This document shows positions 1 through 6,420 of a stretch of 42,778 bases of DNA, piece by piece. The notes beneath the pieces are model-generated. The model did not search any database and was not told the DNA's origin. It saw only the letters and a program-made list of their open reading frames with translations. The number at the start of each line of letters is the position of its first letter. Position 1 is the stretch's first letter. The position numbers were made by a program, and so were the translations under genes. The DNA comes from an uncultured Brachyspira sp. (GTDB taxonomy: Bacteria; Spirochaetota; Brachyspiria; Brachyspirales; Brachyspiraceae): contig NZ_CASEGO010000010.1 in assembly GCF_949287625.1 (NCBI RefSeq), positions 1-42,778 of the forward strand, in the 5' to 3' direction.

Positions 1-145
1 GCTAAATTTAGCAATTTATCCCACATATAAAACATAATTAGTACGATTTAATAATAATTTCAATACTTGCACTTTTTGCAACTTTTTGCGGCGGGAAAAG
101 TTGAATAAAAAAAAATTGACAAACTTAAAAATTTTTAGTATATAC
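1..145 (+). repeat. Hairpin/promoter repeat, copy 1
   Basis: This block matches the reverse complement of 42597-42737 at roughly 80-85% identity by eye. Inside it, CAACTTTT (79-86) and AAAAGTTG (96-103) form a perfect 8-bp stem around a GCGGCGGG-containing loop. A promoter-like TTGACA (116-121), 17-base spacer and TATATA (139-144) follow. It may be a dispersed intergenic element; no protein is encoded. Confidence 0.75.
116..144 (+). promoter_or_regulatory. Promoter-like sequence in repeat copy 1
   Basis: TTGACA at 116-121 and TATATA at 139-144 are separated by 17 bases, a good sigma-70 arrangement. A transcript from it would run through the G+C-rich block at 196-290, where no coding frame is seen, so any product would be non-coding. 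Activity is inferred from sequence only. Confidence 0.4.
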
Positions 146-195
146 CTAAACAATTACAATTTGTCAAAATTAATTTTTTAAATTTAAAATATTTG

Positions 196-290
196 CAGGG
201 CTTTGCCCCACACCCCACTTCTTTTGTGACGCTGTCCGCCTTCGGTGTGGCACAAAGAACCATACGCTGTACTCCTGTGGCGAAAAGACT
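196..290. repeat. G+C-rich block, probable dispersed repeat
   Basis: The block starts with a GGGCTTTGCCC-type mini-hairpin followed by CACACCCCAC. It also has TTTGTG (near 227) and CACAAA (near 251), which can pair around an inner C(TTCG)G tetraloop sequence. Composition differs sharply from the AT-rich surroundings and no frame is open. The right window end carries a shorter hairpin of related sequence (TTCTTTTGT / ACAAAGAA, minus strand). That it recurs elsewhere in the genome is inference. Confidence 0.4.
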
Positions 291-388
291 GCATTTTTAG
301 CCTAAATTTAGGTATTACAATACATTTAATACGTATTTTAAAAATATAAAGTTATAGCAATTGCGTTTTTCGCTCTGCGTGCCGTAGG

Positions 389-473
389 CAGCAACTTTTT
401 TGTGCGGCAAAAAAGCTGATAATTCTATATAATGTACATCAGTTGACAAAATGAAATCGTTCCAGTATATACT
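389..473 (+). repeat. Hairpin/promoter repeat, copy 3
   Basis: A stem CTTTTTTG (395-402) / CAAAAAAG (408-415), extended by CAG (389-391) / CTG (416-418), surrounds a TGCGG loop like those of the other copies. Downstream lie TTGACA (443-448), 17 bases, then TATATACT (466-473). The string CCAGTATATACT is shared exactly with the copy at the right window end. A transcript would run antisense into the gene at 511-960. Confidence 0.6.
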
Positions 474-510
474 ATTTAGTTTATAGATGAGTTACTTTTT
501 GTTAAATTTT

Positions 511-960
511 TTAAGCACTTTTTATTTTTATAATATTGCCTTCGTAGTCTATATAGATATATTCTTTATTATCGACTTTAAACTCTATTCCTTTGCTTCT
601 TTTGTATATATTATTAATGGTTTTATATTTTGACTTAATTATATTTATTATTTTAGCGTCAATAAACTTTTCAGCTGTGCTAATAGATATTGTTTGTCTA
701 TTGCCTATTATAGAAGTCCATTTGCATTTTCTATTAAAGTTAATTGATGAGCCGCCTTCAAAAATTACAGTATACCGTGAAGAAACAGAGGCACTATATA
801 CTTTATAGTCATTAAAATATTTATTTACAAACTCTTGAATATTTATGGGTAAAGAAGTGTAGGGTACAAAATTGATATTTCTATCATCATCAAAAAATAT
901 AAAAGAAGAAGATATCATATATATAAAAAGTATAAAAATATAAAATACATTTCTTTGCAT
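511..960 (-). CDS. Exported PepSY-like domain protein
   Basis: A 149-residue protein of unknown exact function. The first 22 or so residues form a hydrophobic signal segment, so it is probably periplasmic or anchored. Two repeats of the PepSY-like fold are suggested. The first has a 'LPINIQEFVNKYF' helix followed by strands ending 'GGSSINFNRKCKW'. The second has 'DAKIINIIKSKY' followed by 'KGIEFKVDNKEYIYIDYEGN'. Such domains (beta-lactamase-inhibitor-like, DUF2874) bind proteins or peptides in the envelope. The start has AAGGA upstream and a plausible minus-strand promoter. It is transcribed divergently from the MATE gene. The family assignment is from motif pattern only. Confidence 0.7.
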   Translation of the reverse strand: MQRNVFYIFILFIYMISSSFIFFDDDRNINFVPYTSLPINIQEFVNKYFNDYKVYSASVSSRYTVIFEGGSSINFNRKCKWTSIIGNRQTISISTAEKFIDAKIINIIKSKYKTINNIYKRSKGIEFKVDNKEYIYIDYEGNIIKIKSA

Positions 961-987
961 AAAAATATATCCTTAAATTTATAGTTA

Positions 988-1015
988 ATGATACAGTAAA
1001 ATATAAATATTTCAA
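988..1015 (-). promoter_or_regulatory. Promoter of the PepSY-like gene
   Basis: On the minus strand TTGAAA (1010-1015) and TATCAT (988-993) are 16 bases apart, about 30 bases upstream of the start at 960. It is back to back with the MATE promoter. Confidence 0.5.
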
Positions 1016-1051
1016 CACTAAAGAAAAAAGTAAATTTTCGTACTTTTTCTA

Positions 1052-1079
1052 TTGACAAAACAGTAAACATGCTTATAAT
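1052..1079 (+). promoter_or_regulatory. Promoter of the MATE gene
   Basis: TTGACA (1052-1057), a 16-base spacer and TATAAT (1074-1079). Transcription would start near 1086, leaving a leader of about 45 bases before the chosen ATG. Confidence 0.7.
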
Positions 1080-1130
1080 ACCATATTGTTTATAGCACGA
1101 AAGAAGACTATTTTTAAAAAGGAGTTTATC

Positions 1131-2477
1131 ATGATTAATATTACGCAAAATACTAAAAACATGGAAAAATCTTTTTTTAAGTATGTTTTGCCTGCAATAA
1201 TTTCAACTATGCTTGGAGGACTTTATATAGTTGTAGACGGTTTCTTTGTAGGAAATTCTATGGGAGATAATGGTCTTACTGCTATTAATTTAGTTTATCC
1301 TATAGCTACTTTAATTGCTGCATGTGCTGTCATGCTTGGTATGGGAGGCTCTGTTATAATGTCTACATACCTTGGAGCAGGCGACAGTAAATGTTTTGAT
1401 AAAGCCAAATCAAATACTTTTATTACTTTAATACTCGCATGTATGATATTAACTGTTATTTTGCTTTTATTAAAAAATAAATTAATATATCTTCTAGGTG
1501 CTAGGGATAATATATTTAAACTTGCTGATGAATATATTACTGTGATAATTTTAGGAGGAAGCCTTCAGATAATATCATATGGAAGCATGCCTATAATAAG
1601 AAATTTAGGTAAAACTATTCATGCTATGGCATTTATGGGGGCAGGTCTTATAACGAACATTATACTTGACTATTTATTTTTAATGGTTTTTAAATGGGGA
1701 ATGTTCGGAGCTGCACTTGCTACAATAATAGCTGAGGGTATTGTAGCTTTAATTTCTCTATATTATTTATTTATAAGAAAAAAATATAGAATAAAATTAT
1801 CAGACTTTGACTTATCAATGATAAAAAGAGCAATTCAAATAGGACTTTCGCCTTTTGGTTTGGTTATGGCTCCTTCTTTGATAGTAATATTTAATAATTG
1901 GCAGTGTATAAAGTACGGGGGATATACAGCAGCTTCTGCATATTCGGTTATAAACTATATATACGGCTCTGTTATATATTTGTTTGAAGGTATTGCAGAG
2001 GGCTGTCAGCCTATGATAAGCTATTTCAAAGGTGCTCAAAGAAATGATCTTATGAAAAAAGTATTTAAAAAAGGAGTATTATTTGCTTTGATACTTGCTT
2101 CAATTATTTTAAGTATAATTTTAATATTTAAAAATAATTTTGGTATTTTATTTGGTGCTTCTATAGAGACTAATGATATTATAAGCAAAGGATTGGTTTT
2201 AATATCTGTTTCATTCATACTTCAGCCTATAGTAAGATTAGGAACAGCTTATTTTTATTCTTCAGGCGAAAGCAGATATTCAGCACTTTTGACTTATATA
2301 GACCCTTTATTTATAAGCCCTTTATGTATATTAGTACTGCCTTTATTTTTTAATCTTAACGGGGTATGGCTTGCATTGCCTTTTTCTCAGTTTATATTAA
2401 TAGCATTATTTATATTTATTTTTTATAATACAAAAGATAAAGATTTTATAAAAAATACAGTATATCAAAATGAATAG
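1131..2477 (+). CDS. MATE family multidrug/cation efflux transporter
   Basis: A 448-residue integral membrane protein with about twelve hydrophobic segments in two homologous halves, as in MATE (DinF/NorM) transporters. These export drugs or metabolites across the inner membrane in exchange for Na+ or H+. Typical features are 'LPAIISTMLGGLYIVVDGFF' near the N-terminus and 'GADLTAI'-like 'NGLTAINLVYPI' after TM1. I chose ATG 1131 because AAAAGGAG ends seven bases before it. An in-frame TTG at 1086 would lie at the predicted transcription start and lacks a binding site. The gene is monocistronic, convergent with cbiB. Substrate cannot be told from sequence. Confidence 0.9.
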   Translation: MINITQNTKNMEKSFFKYVLPAIISTMLGGLYIVVDGFFVGNSMGDNGLTAINLVYPIATLIAACAVMLGMGGSVIMSTYLGAGDSKCFDKAKSNTFITLILACMILTVILLLLKNKLIYLLGARDNIFKLADEYITVIILGGSLQIISYGSMPIIRNLGKTIHAMAFMGAGLITNIILDYLFLMVFKWGMFGAALATIIAEGIVALISLYYLFIRKKYRIKLSDFDLSMIKRAIQIGLSPFGLVMAPSLIVIFNNWQCIKYGGYTAASAYSVINYIYGSVIYLFEGIAEGCQPMISYFKGAQRNDLMKKVFKKGVLFALILASIILSIILIFKNNFGILFGASIETNDIISKGLVLISVSFILQPIVRLGTAYFYSSGESRYSALLTYIDPLFISPLCILVLPLFFNLNGVWLALPFSQFILIALFIFIFYNTKDKDFIKNTVYQNE

Positions 2478-2502
2478 TTAAGAAAAAATTAATAGTTAAG
2501 AA

Positions 2503-2542
2503 AATAGGTTTTAAGTAATTATTTTATTATTTAAAACCTATT
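2503..2542. terminator. Shared hairpin between convergent genes
   Basis: AATAGGTTTTAA (2503-2514) and TTAAAACCTATT (2531-2542) are perfect 12-base complements around a 16-base loop, in the gap between the convergent MATE gene and cbiB. T-rich sequence follows loosely on both strands, so it could end transcription from either side. Confidence 0.6.
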
Positions 2543-2562
2543 ATTTATAATGCAGATAATGT

Positions 2563-3540
2563 TTAAGCAATTATAGAAGCTATAAGCATAGATATAAGTT
2601 TTATTATTATTAAAAGAGCTAATGAAAATATAGCAGAAGTTAATATAAACTTATTGGCTTTTTCTATATGTCTTATTTCTAAATCTTCTAAATATTCACC
2701 TACTAAAGGTCTGTCATACATTTCACCGTCTTTTATATATTCTCCTCCAAGTTCTATATCTAAAGCACCTGCAACACTTGCCTCTAATCTTGATTTATTA
2801 TTTTTGCCGTCTCTTTTTAATGTTATAAAAGCATTTTTATATTCATATCTTAAAATTTTTGATGTTATAATATGAACAATCGATGTAAAAAAAGAAGGTA
2901 TTATATTTAATATATAACAAAGTTTTATATTAAATATTCCAAAAATATCATCACTTTTATTTTCGTCTATATAAACTGTGTCTGAAGAGCTTTCAGATAA
3001 TTTATAAAGAGCTTTATATGCTATACAAAGAGGAGCTCCTCCCAAAAGCAAAAATATTGCAGGGTATATATAATCTTCAGCAATACTTATTACAGTATAT
3101 TCAATAGTGTTTTTAATAATTTGCTCTTCTTCGATATCTTCTGTATCTATGTCAGTATTTTCTTTAAGCAGAGATTTTGCTTTTTTTATATCATTATTTT
3201 TTAAACTGTGATATATATGCGAGCTGATTTCCAAAGGTTTTCTGATGCCTAATGTAATATAACATAATGCCAATTCTATTATCAAACCTAAAATAAAATG
3301 AACTTTATATAAAAGCATTAAAAGAAAAAATGGTATTAAAAAACATACAGCTATAATGATTAAAGAAGATAATGTTCCTACTGTAAATGAAAGTATATTA
3401 TTTTGAGTATTTACTTTTTTTCTAAATAAATCCTCAGCTATAAAATGCAGTCTTGATACAAATACAAAAGGATCAAATTTTACATTTTTAATAAATATAT
3501 TTAAAAGAAAGGATATAGGTAATATTAAAAGTATTTTCAT
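2563..3540 (-). CDS. cbiB: CbiB/CobD-like membrane protein (divergent)
   Basis: A 325-residue polytopic membrane protein that aligns by eye with adenosylcobinamide-phosphate synthase, which attaches aminopropanol (phosphate) to adenosylcobyric acid in B12 assembly. Recognisable parts are 'FDPFVFVSRLHFIAE' near residue 23, 'NTIEYTVISIAED' then 'LLLGGAPLCIAYKALY' in the middle, and 'EASVAGALDIELGG' near residue 255. Several family signatures are altered: AEN-x-DG reads AEDYIYP, NTLDSM reads YKLSES, the DD before the LN of DDxxN is gone, and PNAGxPEA reads NKSRLEA. It is probably co-transcribed with the upstream phosphatase (48-base gap). It may be a degenerate or repurposed homolog. Confidence 0.75.
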   Translation of the reverse strand: MKILLILPISFLLNIFIKNVKFDPFVFVSRLHFIAEDLFRKKVNTQNNILSFTVGTLSSLIIIAVCFLIPFFLLMLLYKVHFILGLIIELALCYITLGIRKPLEISSHIYHSLKNNDIKKAKSLLKENTDIDTEDIEEEQIIKNTIEYTVISIAEDYIYPAIFLLLGGAPLCIAYKALYKLSESSSDTVYIDENKSDDIFGIFNIKLCYILNIIPSFFTSIVHIITSKILRYEYKNAFITLKRDGKNNKSRLEASVAGALDIELGGEYIKDGEMYDRPLVGEYLEDLEIRHIEKANKFILTSAIFSLALLIIIKLISMLIASIIA

Positions 3541-3587
3541 GTTAATTTATTCCAAATTAAAAGTTATTACTAATAATCATCGTAAAA

Positions 3588-4184
3588 TTAGAACTTTTCT
3601 ATAATACTTATATAATTTTTATCATCTATTTCTGTATAATACCCGCATCCGTTTTGTAAAAGGTATTCATAAAAGCCTAATTTCTGCTTATCAAATCTGC
3701 TGAATATAGACATAATAACACCACCATGCGTTACGACGGCGGTATAATTCATATTATTTTTTTTCATATCTTCTATAATAGATAAATATACCTCTTCTGT
3801 TCTTTTGAAGAAGCTATCAGGGGGTTCACCATTTGGTACATTGCTTTTCCAATTAGTTCTAAAAAATTCCTTATAATATGTATTATCTTTTAATTCATCA
3901 TGATTTTTACCTTCAAAATCACCGAAGCATCTTTCTCTTAAATCATCTACAATTTCTTTATTTTCTTCATAATCATTATCATTGAAATATATTTGAGCAG
4001 TCTCCAAACATCTTTTAAGAGGACTGCAGTACAATTTTTGAACTGGTTTATACTTATCTATAATACTTTTTTTATTTATAAGAAAATCTTTTCCAGTATC
4101 AGATAATGGAGCATCAGTAGATCCTAGCCATCTTCCTTCAGCATTTAATTTTGTTTGGCCATGACGTATAAATAGTATTTTCAT
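3588..4184 (-). CDS. Histidine phosphatase, probable alpha-ribazole phosphatase
   Basis: A 198-residue member of the phosphoglycerate-mutase-like histidine phosphatases. It starts with the catalytic 'FIRHGQT' (His8), has 'SPLKRCLETA' carrying the second-site Arg, an acid/base Glu in 'LRERCFGDFEG', and the late 'VVTHGG' histidine. Alpha-ribazole-5'-phosphate phosphatase (CobC) has this architecture and length. The following cbiB-like gene makes a B12 nucleotide-loop role plausible, but the family is broad and a general phosphatase cannot be excluded. GGAG precedes the start. The promoter lies in a repeated segment. Confidence 0.75.
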   Translation of the reverse strand: MKILFIRHGQTKLNAEGRWLGSTDAPLSDTGKDFLINKKSIIDKYKPVQKLYCSPLKRCLETAQIYFNDNDYEENKEIVDDLRERCFGDFEGKNHDELKDNTYYKEFFRTNWKSNVPNGEPPDSFFKRTEEVYLSIIEDMKKNNMNYTAVVTHGGVIMSIFSRFDKQKLGFYEYLLQNGCGYYTEIDDKNYISIIEKF

Positions 4185-4200
4185 AATGATTACTCCATTT

Positions 4201-4262
4201 TTTTATTAATTTATTCAGCGTTTAGATTTACATTATAATAGCAGTTTATTTTTTTTCAATAA
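4201..4262. repeat. 62-bp direct repeat, copy A
   Basis: Matches 6180-6241 without gaps at about 53 of 62 positions; the last 24 bases are nearly identical (one difference, ending TTTTTTTTCAATAA). Most differences are transitions. The copy contains the minus-strand promoter of the phosphatase gene. The pair brackets the arylsulfotransferase gene. Confidence 0.7.
4232..4259 (-). promoter_or_regulatory. Promoter of the phosphatase-cbiB pair
   Basis: On the minus strand TTGAAA (4254-4259), 16 bases, TATAAT (4232-4237). It lies wholly inside direct repeat copy A, about 48 bases upstream of the start at 4184. Confidence 0.6.
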
Positions 4263-4329
4263 TATTATTGATATTATTTTTATAACTTATGAAATTATGT
4301 AAAAATAGTATATGGGTTTATAAATATTA

Positions 4330-4358
4330 TTGACAAATATAGTTATAAAATATAGAAT
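4330..4358 (+). promoter_or_regulatory. Promoter of the arylsulfotransferase gene
   Basis: TTGACA (4330-4335), a 17-base spacer and TAGAAT (4353-4358). A start near 4365 would give a leader of about 190 bases that contains the CAACA repeat. Confidence 0.65.
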
Positions 4359-4390
4359 ATGCTAACTATATAATTTGGTATATTTATGAA

Positions 4391-4415
4391 CAACACAACA
4401 CAACACAACACAACA
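4391..4415 (+). repeat. Pentanucleotide microsatellite (CAACA)x5
   Basis: Five perfect tandem CAACA units lie between the predicted promoter and the start codon of the arylsulfotransferase gene, some 26 bases after the predicted transcription start. Tandem arrays like this can change length by slipped-strand mispairing. Being outside the coding frame, a change would alter leader length or structure, not reading frame. Confidence 0.9.
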
Positions 4416-4552
4416 ATTTTTCAATAAAATTAATCTTTATTTTTTAGCTATAAAAAAATATTCCCATAATATTGTCTTTATTAATATAAAAAAACACTAT
4501 TTATTAATATCTTATGTAAAAATAACTAATATAAATATTTTAGGAGAATAAT

Positions 4553-6076
4553 ATGAAAAAACTATTATCTATTATTTTACTGATTACAAGCTTGTTTGCT
4601 TTATCTTGTAATCATAATAAGTCAAACTCTTCATCAACTAGTCCTATTGGAAAAGTAGGAGAGATAGTGGTAGATCCAAATGGAGTAACACCATTATCAG
4701 CAGTTTATACAACAGCGACAGTAAATGCTGCACCTATAACAGTAACAGTTAAAGGTCTTTATGGAGAGCCTGATATAATACATACTTATCAAGCAGGCTA
4801 TGGTACAGAGTTTGAGATACATGGTATGTTTCCAGAATCTCAGAATACTATTGAAGTTAATGATGGCGGAAGAATAATAACTAAAAATGTTTCTGTAGGA
4901 TCTTTACCAAATGGAATACAAAAAAAATATGATGTGGAAATTAATAATTTACCAGAAGAAAAATACAAAAATAATCCTGAATTATATTTTTTTAGTCCTA
5001 ACCAAAATTGGAATGGTTGGAAAGGTATATTAGGAATGTCTGATAATGGATATATAAGATATATTAACACAGTTACTACATATTTCTCAAAAATATATAT
5101 TAACAATTTGAAAATATCATTTTTTGACACTGCTGAGGGAGGAGATCCAAATTCTGGATTGTATGATTTACTTGGCAATAGAATTATAAAATATTCAACT
5201 TCATCTCATCATGATGTTATAAAAGTTCATAATAATTATATCTATTTATCATATTCAACTTGGGGATCAGAGGATAGATTAGTAGAAATAAATAGTGTAG
5301 GTTCTAAAGTAAGAGAATTAAGTTTTGGTAAATTAATACAAAATACTTTAGATTTGAAAACTTATCCTGGAGATGAAGCAATATTTAAACAAATAGCATT
5401 TGGAGAAGATGTAAATAATATTTATACTGTAAACGGACTGCAAAAATCTGCAGATTGGTTTCATGCAAATTCTTTAGTTTATGATTCGTCAACTGATATT
5501 TTATATGTTTCTTCGAGAACTAGAGCTGTACTTGCTATAGATTATAGTGAGTGGAAATTAATATGGTGGATGGCTGATGATACTTTAGCTACAAGTGGAA
5601 TACCATATAATGTATATTTAAAAGATTTGAAATCATTGGAACCATATAGAGTAAAAGGGGATGTTATTAATGACGGACCTAAAAATCAGCATGCTTTATT
5701 TTTACATGAGAATGATAATTTAGGAATGTTTGATAATGGTGGCGATACTACTTATACTTCAGGATCAAGATATGTAGAATATAAAATAACAGGTACTCAT
5801 GGAAATTATACAGCTCAAAAAGTTGATGAATATAAAGATGCTTCATTATATTCATCAATTATGTCGGATGTAGATTTTACAGGTGAAAATCATCAAAATT
5901 TATTATTAACATATGCATATCCAACAGCTAGAATATTAGAAGTAGAAAAAAACAGTAAAAAAGAATTATTTAAATTATCTTTGCCATTTATGACATATAG
6001 AGCAGATAAAATGCCTTTGTATTATGATGAAGGTAGGGTTTATTCAGAGGACTGTAACTTGAAAAATTCTAACTGA
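4553..6076 (+). CDS. Arylsulfotransferase (AssT-type) lipoprotein
   Basis: A 507-residue exported protein with signal peptide and lipobox LFALS-C19. It matches the AssT family, PAPS-independent sulfotransferases that move sulfate between phenols on a six-bladed propeller. Residues fitting the E. coli AssT active site (His252, His356, Arg374, His436) are His219/220 in 'SSHHD', His304 in 'DWFHANS', Arg322 in 'SSRTRAV' and His380 in 'NQHAL'. An N-terminal beta-sandwich fits residues 35-125. The only other cysteine is Cys501, so the disulfide of enterobacterial AssT is impossible, consistent with no dsbLI genes nearby. RBS is AGGAG. Monocistronic with its own terminator. Confidence 0.85.
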   Translation: MKKLLSIILLITSLFALSCNHNKSNSSSTSPIGKVGEIVVDPNGVTPLSAVYTTATVNAAPITVTVKGLYGEPDIIHTYQAGYGTEFEIHGMFPESQNTIEVNDGGRIITKNVSVGSLPNGIQKKYDVEINNLPEEKYKNNPELYFFSPNQNWNGWKGILGMSDNGYIRYINTVTTYFSKIYINNLKISFFDTAEGGDPNSGLYDLLGNRIIKYSTSSHHDVIKVHNNYIYLSYSTWGSEDRLVEINSVGSKVRELSFGKLIQNTLDLKTYPGDEAIFKQIAFGEDVNNIYTVNGLQKSADWFHANSLVYDSSTDILYVSSRTRAVLAIDYSEWKLIWWMADDTLATSGIPYNVYLKDLKSLEPYRVKGDVINDGPKNQHALFLHENDNLGMFDNGGDTTYTSGSRYVEYKITGTHGNYTAQKVDEYKDASLYSSIMSDVDFTGENHQNLLLTYAYPTARILEVEKNSKKELFKLSLPFMTYRADKMPLYYDEGRVYSEDCNLKNSN

Positions 6077-6102
6077 TTTTAATTTGATAAAATGAAATTA
6101 AG

Positions 6103-6140
6103 GCTTAATTACAGTAATGTAGTTGAGCTTTTTATTTTTA
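6103..6140 (+). terminator. Terminator after the arylsulfotransferase gene
   Basis: GCTTAATTAC (6103-6112) pairs with GTAGTTGAGC (6119-6128), ten base pairs including two G-T, around a six-base loop; TTTTTATTTTTA follows. Confidence 0.75.
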
Positions 6141-6179
6141 TATTGTACGAGTGAATTTTTGTAATGAATATTCCGCTTT

Positions 6180-6241
6180 TTTAATTAGTTTGTTTAGTGT
6201 TTAAGTTTAGATTGTAATAGCAGTTTATTTTTTTTCAATAA
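6180..6241. repeat. 62-bp direct repeat, copy B
   Basis: Partner of 4201-4262, same orientation. The minus-strand -10 that is TATAAT in copy A reads TTACAA-like here, so this copy looks like a decayed duplicate of the phosphatase promoter region. Confidence 0.7.
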
Positions 6242-6344
6242 AATAATGTAATTTTTTAAATTTGGTATTTTACAGTTAAAATATTTTATTTTTAAAAAAG
6301 TTCAATATAGGTACGGTATGTATTAAAAATACTATAAAAAATAA

Positions 6345-6373
6345 TTGACAATTTATGTAATTTATGCTATAAT
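6345..6373 (+). promoter_or_regulatory. Promoter of hppA
   Basis: Perfect consensus: TTGACA (6345-6350), 17 bases, TATAAT (6368-6373), preceded by an AT-rich stretch. Strong constitutive expression is expected. Confidence 0.8.
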
Positions 6374-6420
6374 CCAAAACTGTAAAATTTTTACCAAAAT
6401 TTAAAAAATAGGGTATGTGT

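Larger units (their letters stand above)
1..510. other. Repeat-rich non-coding stretch
   Basis: No credible reading frame is present. It holds, in order: a copy of a hairpin/promoter-like repeat (1-145) that recurs inverted at the right end of the window; an AT-rich spacer; a block at 196-290 much richer in G+C than its surroundings; and a second hairpin/promoter-like module (389-473). The window starts with the 12-base palindrome GCTAAATTTAGC, and a related one, CCTAAATTTAGG, lies near 301. Confidence 0.7.
4185..4552. other. Divergent intergenic region with repeats
   Basis: Contains, left to right: direct repeat copy A with the phosphatase promoter; an AT-rich spacer; a plus-strand promoter (4330-4358); five CAACA units (4391-4415); and a long untranslated leader to the arylsulfotransferase start at 4553. 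No reading frame or riboswitch-like conserved core was seen. Confidence 0.7.
6141..6420. other. Intergenic region upstream of hppA
   Basis: Holds direct repeat copy B (6180-6241) and the hppA promoter (6345-6373). The rest is AT-rich with no reading frame. Confidence 0.6.

Noticed and set aside
593..808. Plus-strand frame opposite the PepSY-like gene
   Set aside because: No binding site and no domain pattern; the minus-strand gene has a signal peptide, RBS and promoter.
1086..1130. Upstream TTG start for the MATE gene
   Set aside because: It lies at the predicted transcription start without a binding site; ATG 1131 has AAAAGGAG.
4185..4330. Cobalamin riboswitch upstream of the phosphatase-cbiB pair
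   Set aside because: Too short and AT-rich, with no conserved B12-box-like sequence.
4391..4415. CRISPR-like array
   Set aside because: Units are five bases with no spacers; it is a microsatellite.
4840..5178. Minus-strand frame inside the arylsulfotransferase gene
   Set aside because: Shadow of a well-supported coding frame; no start signal.
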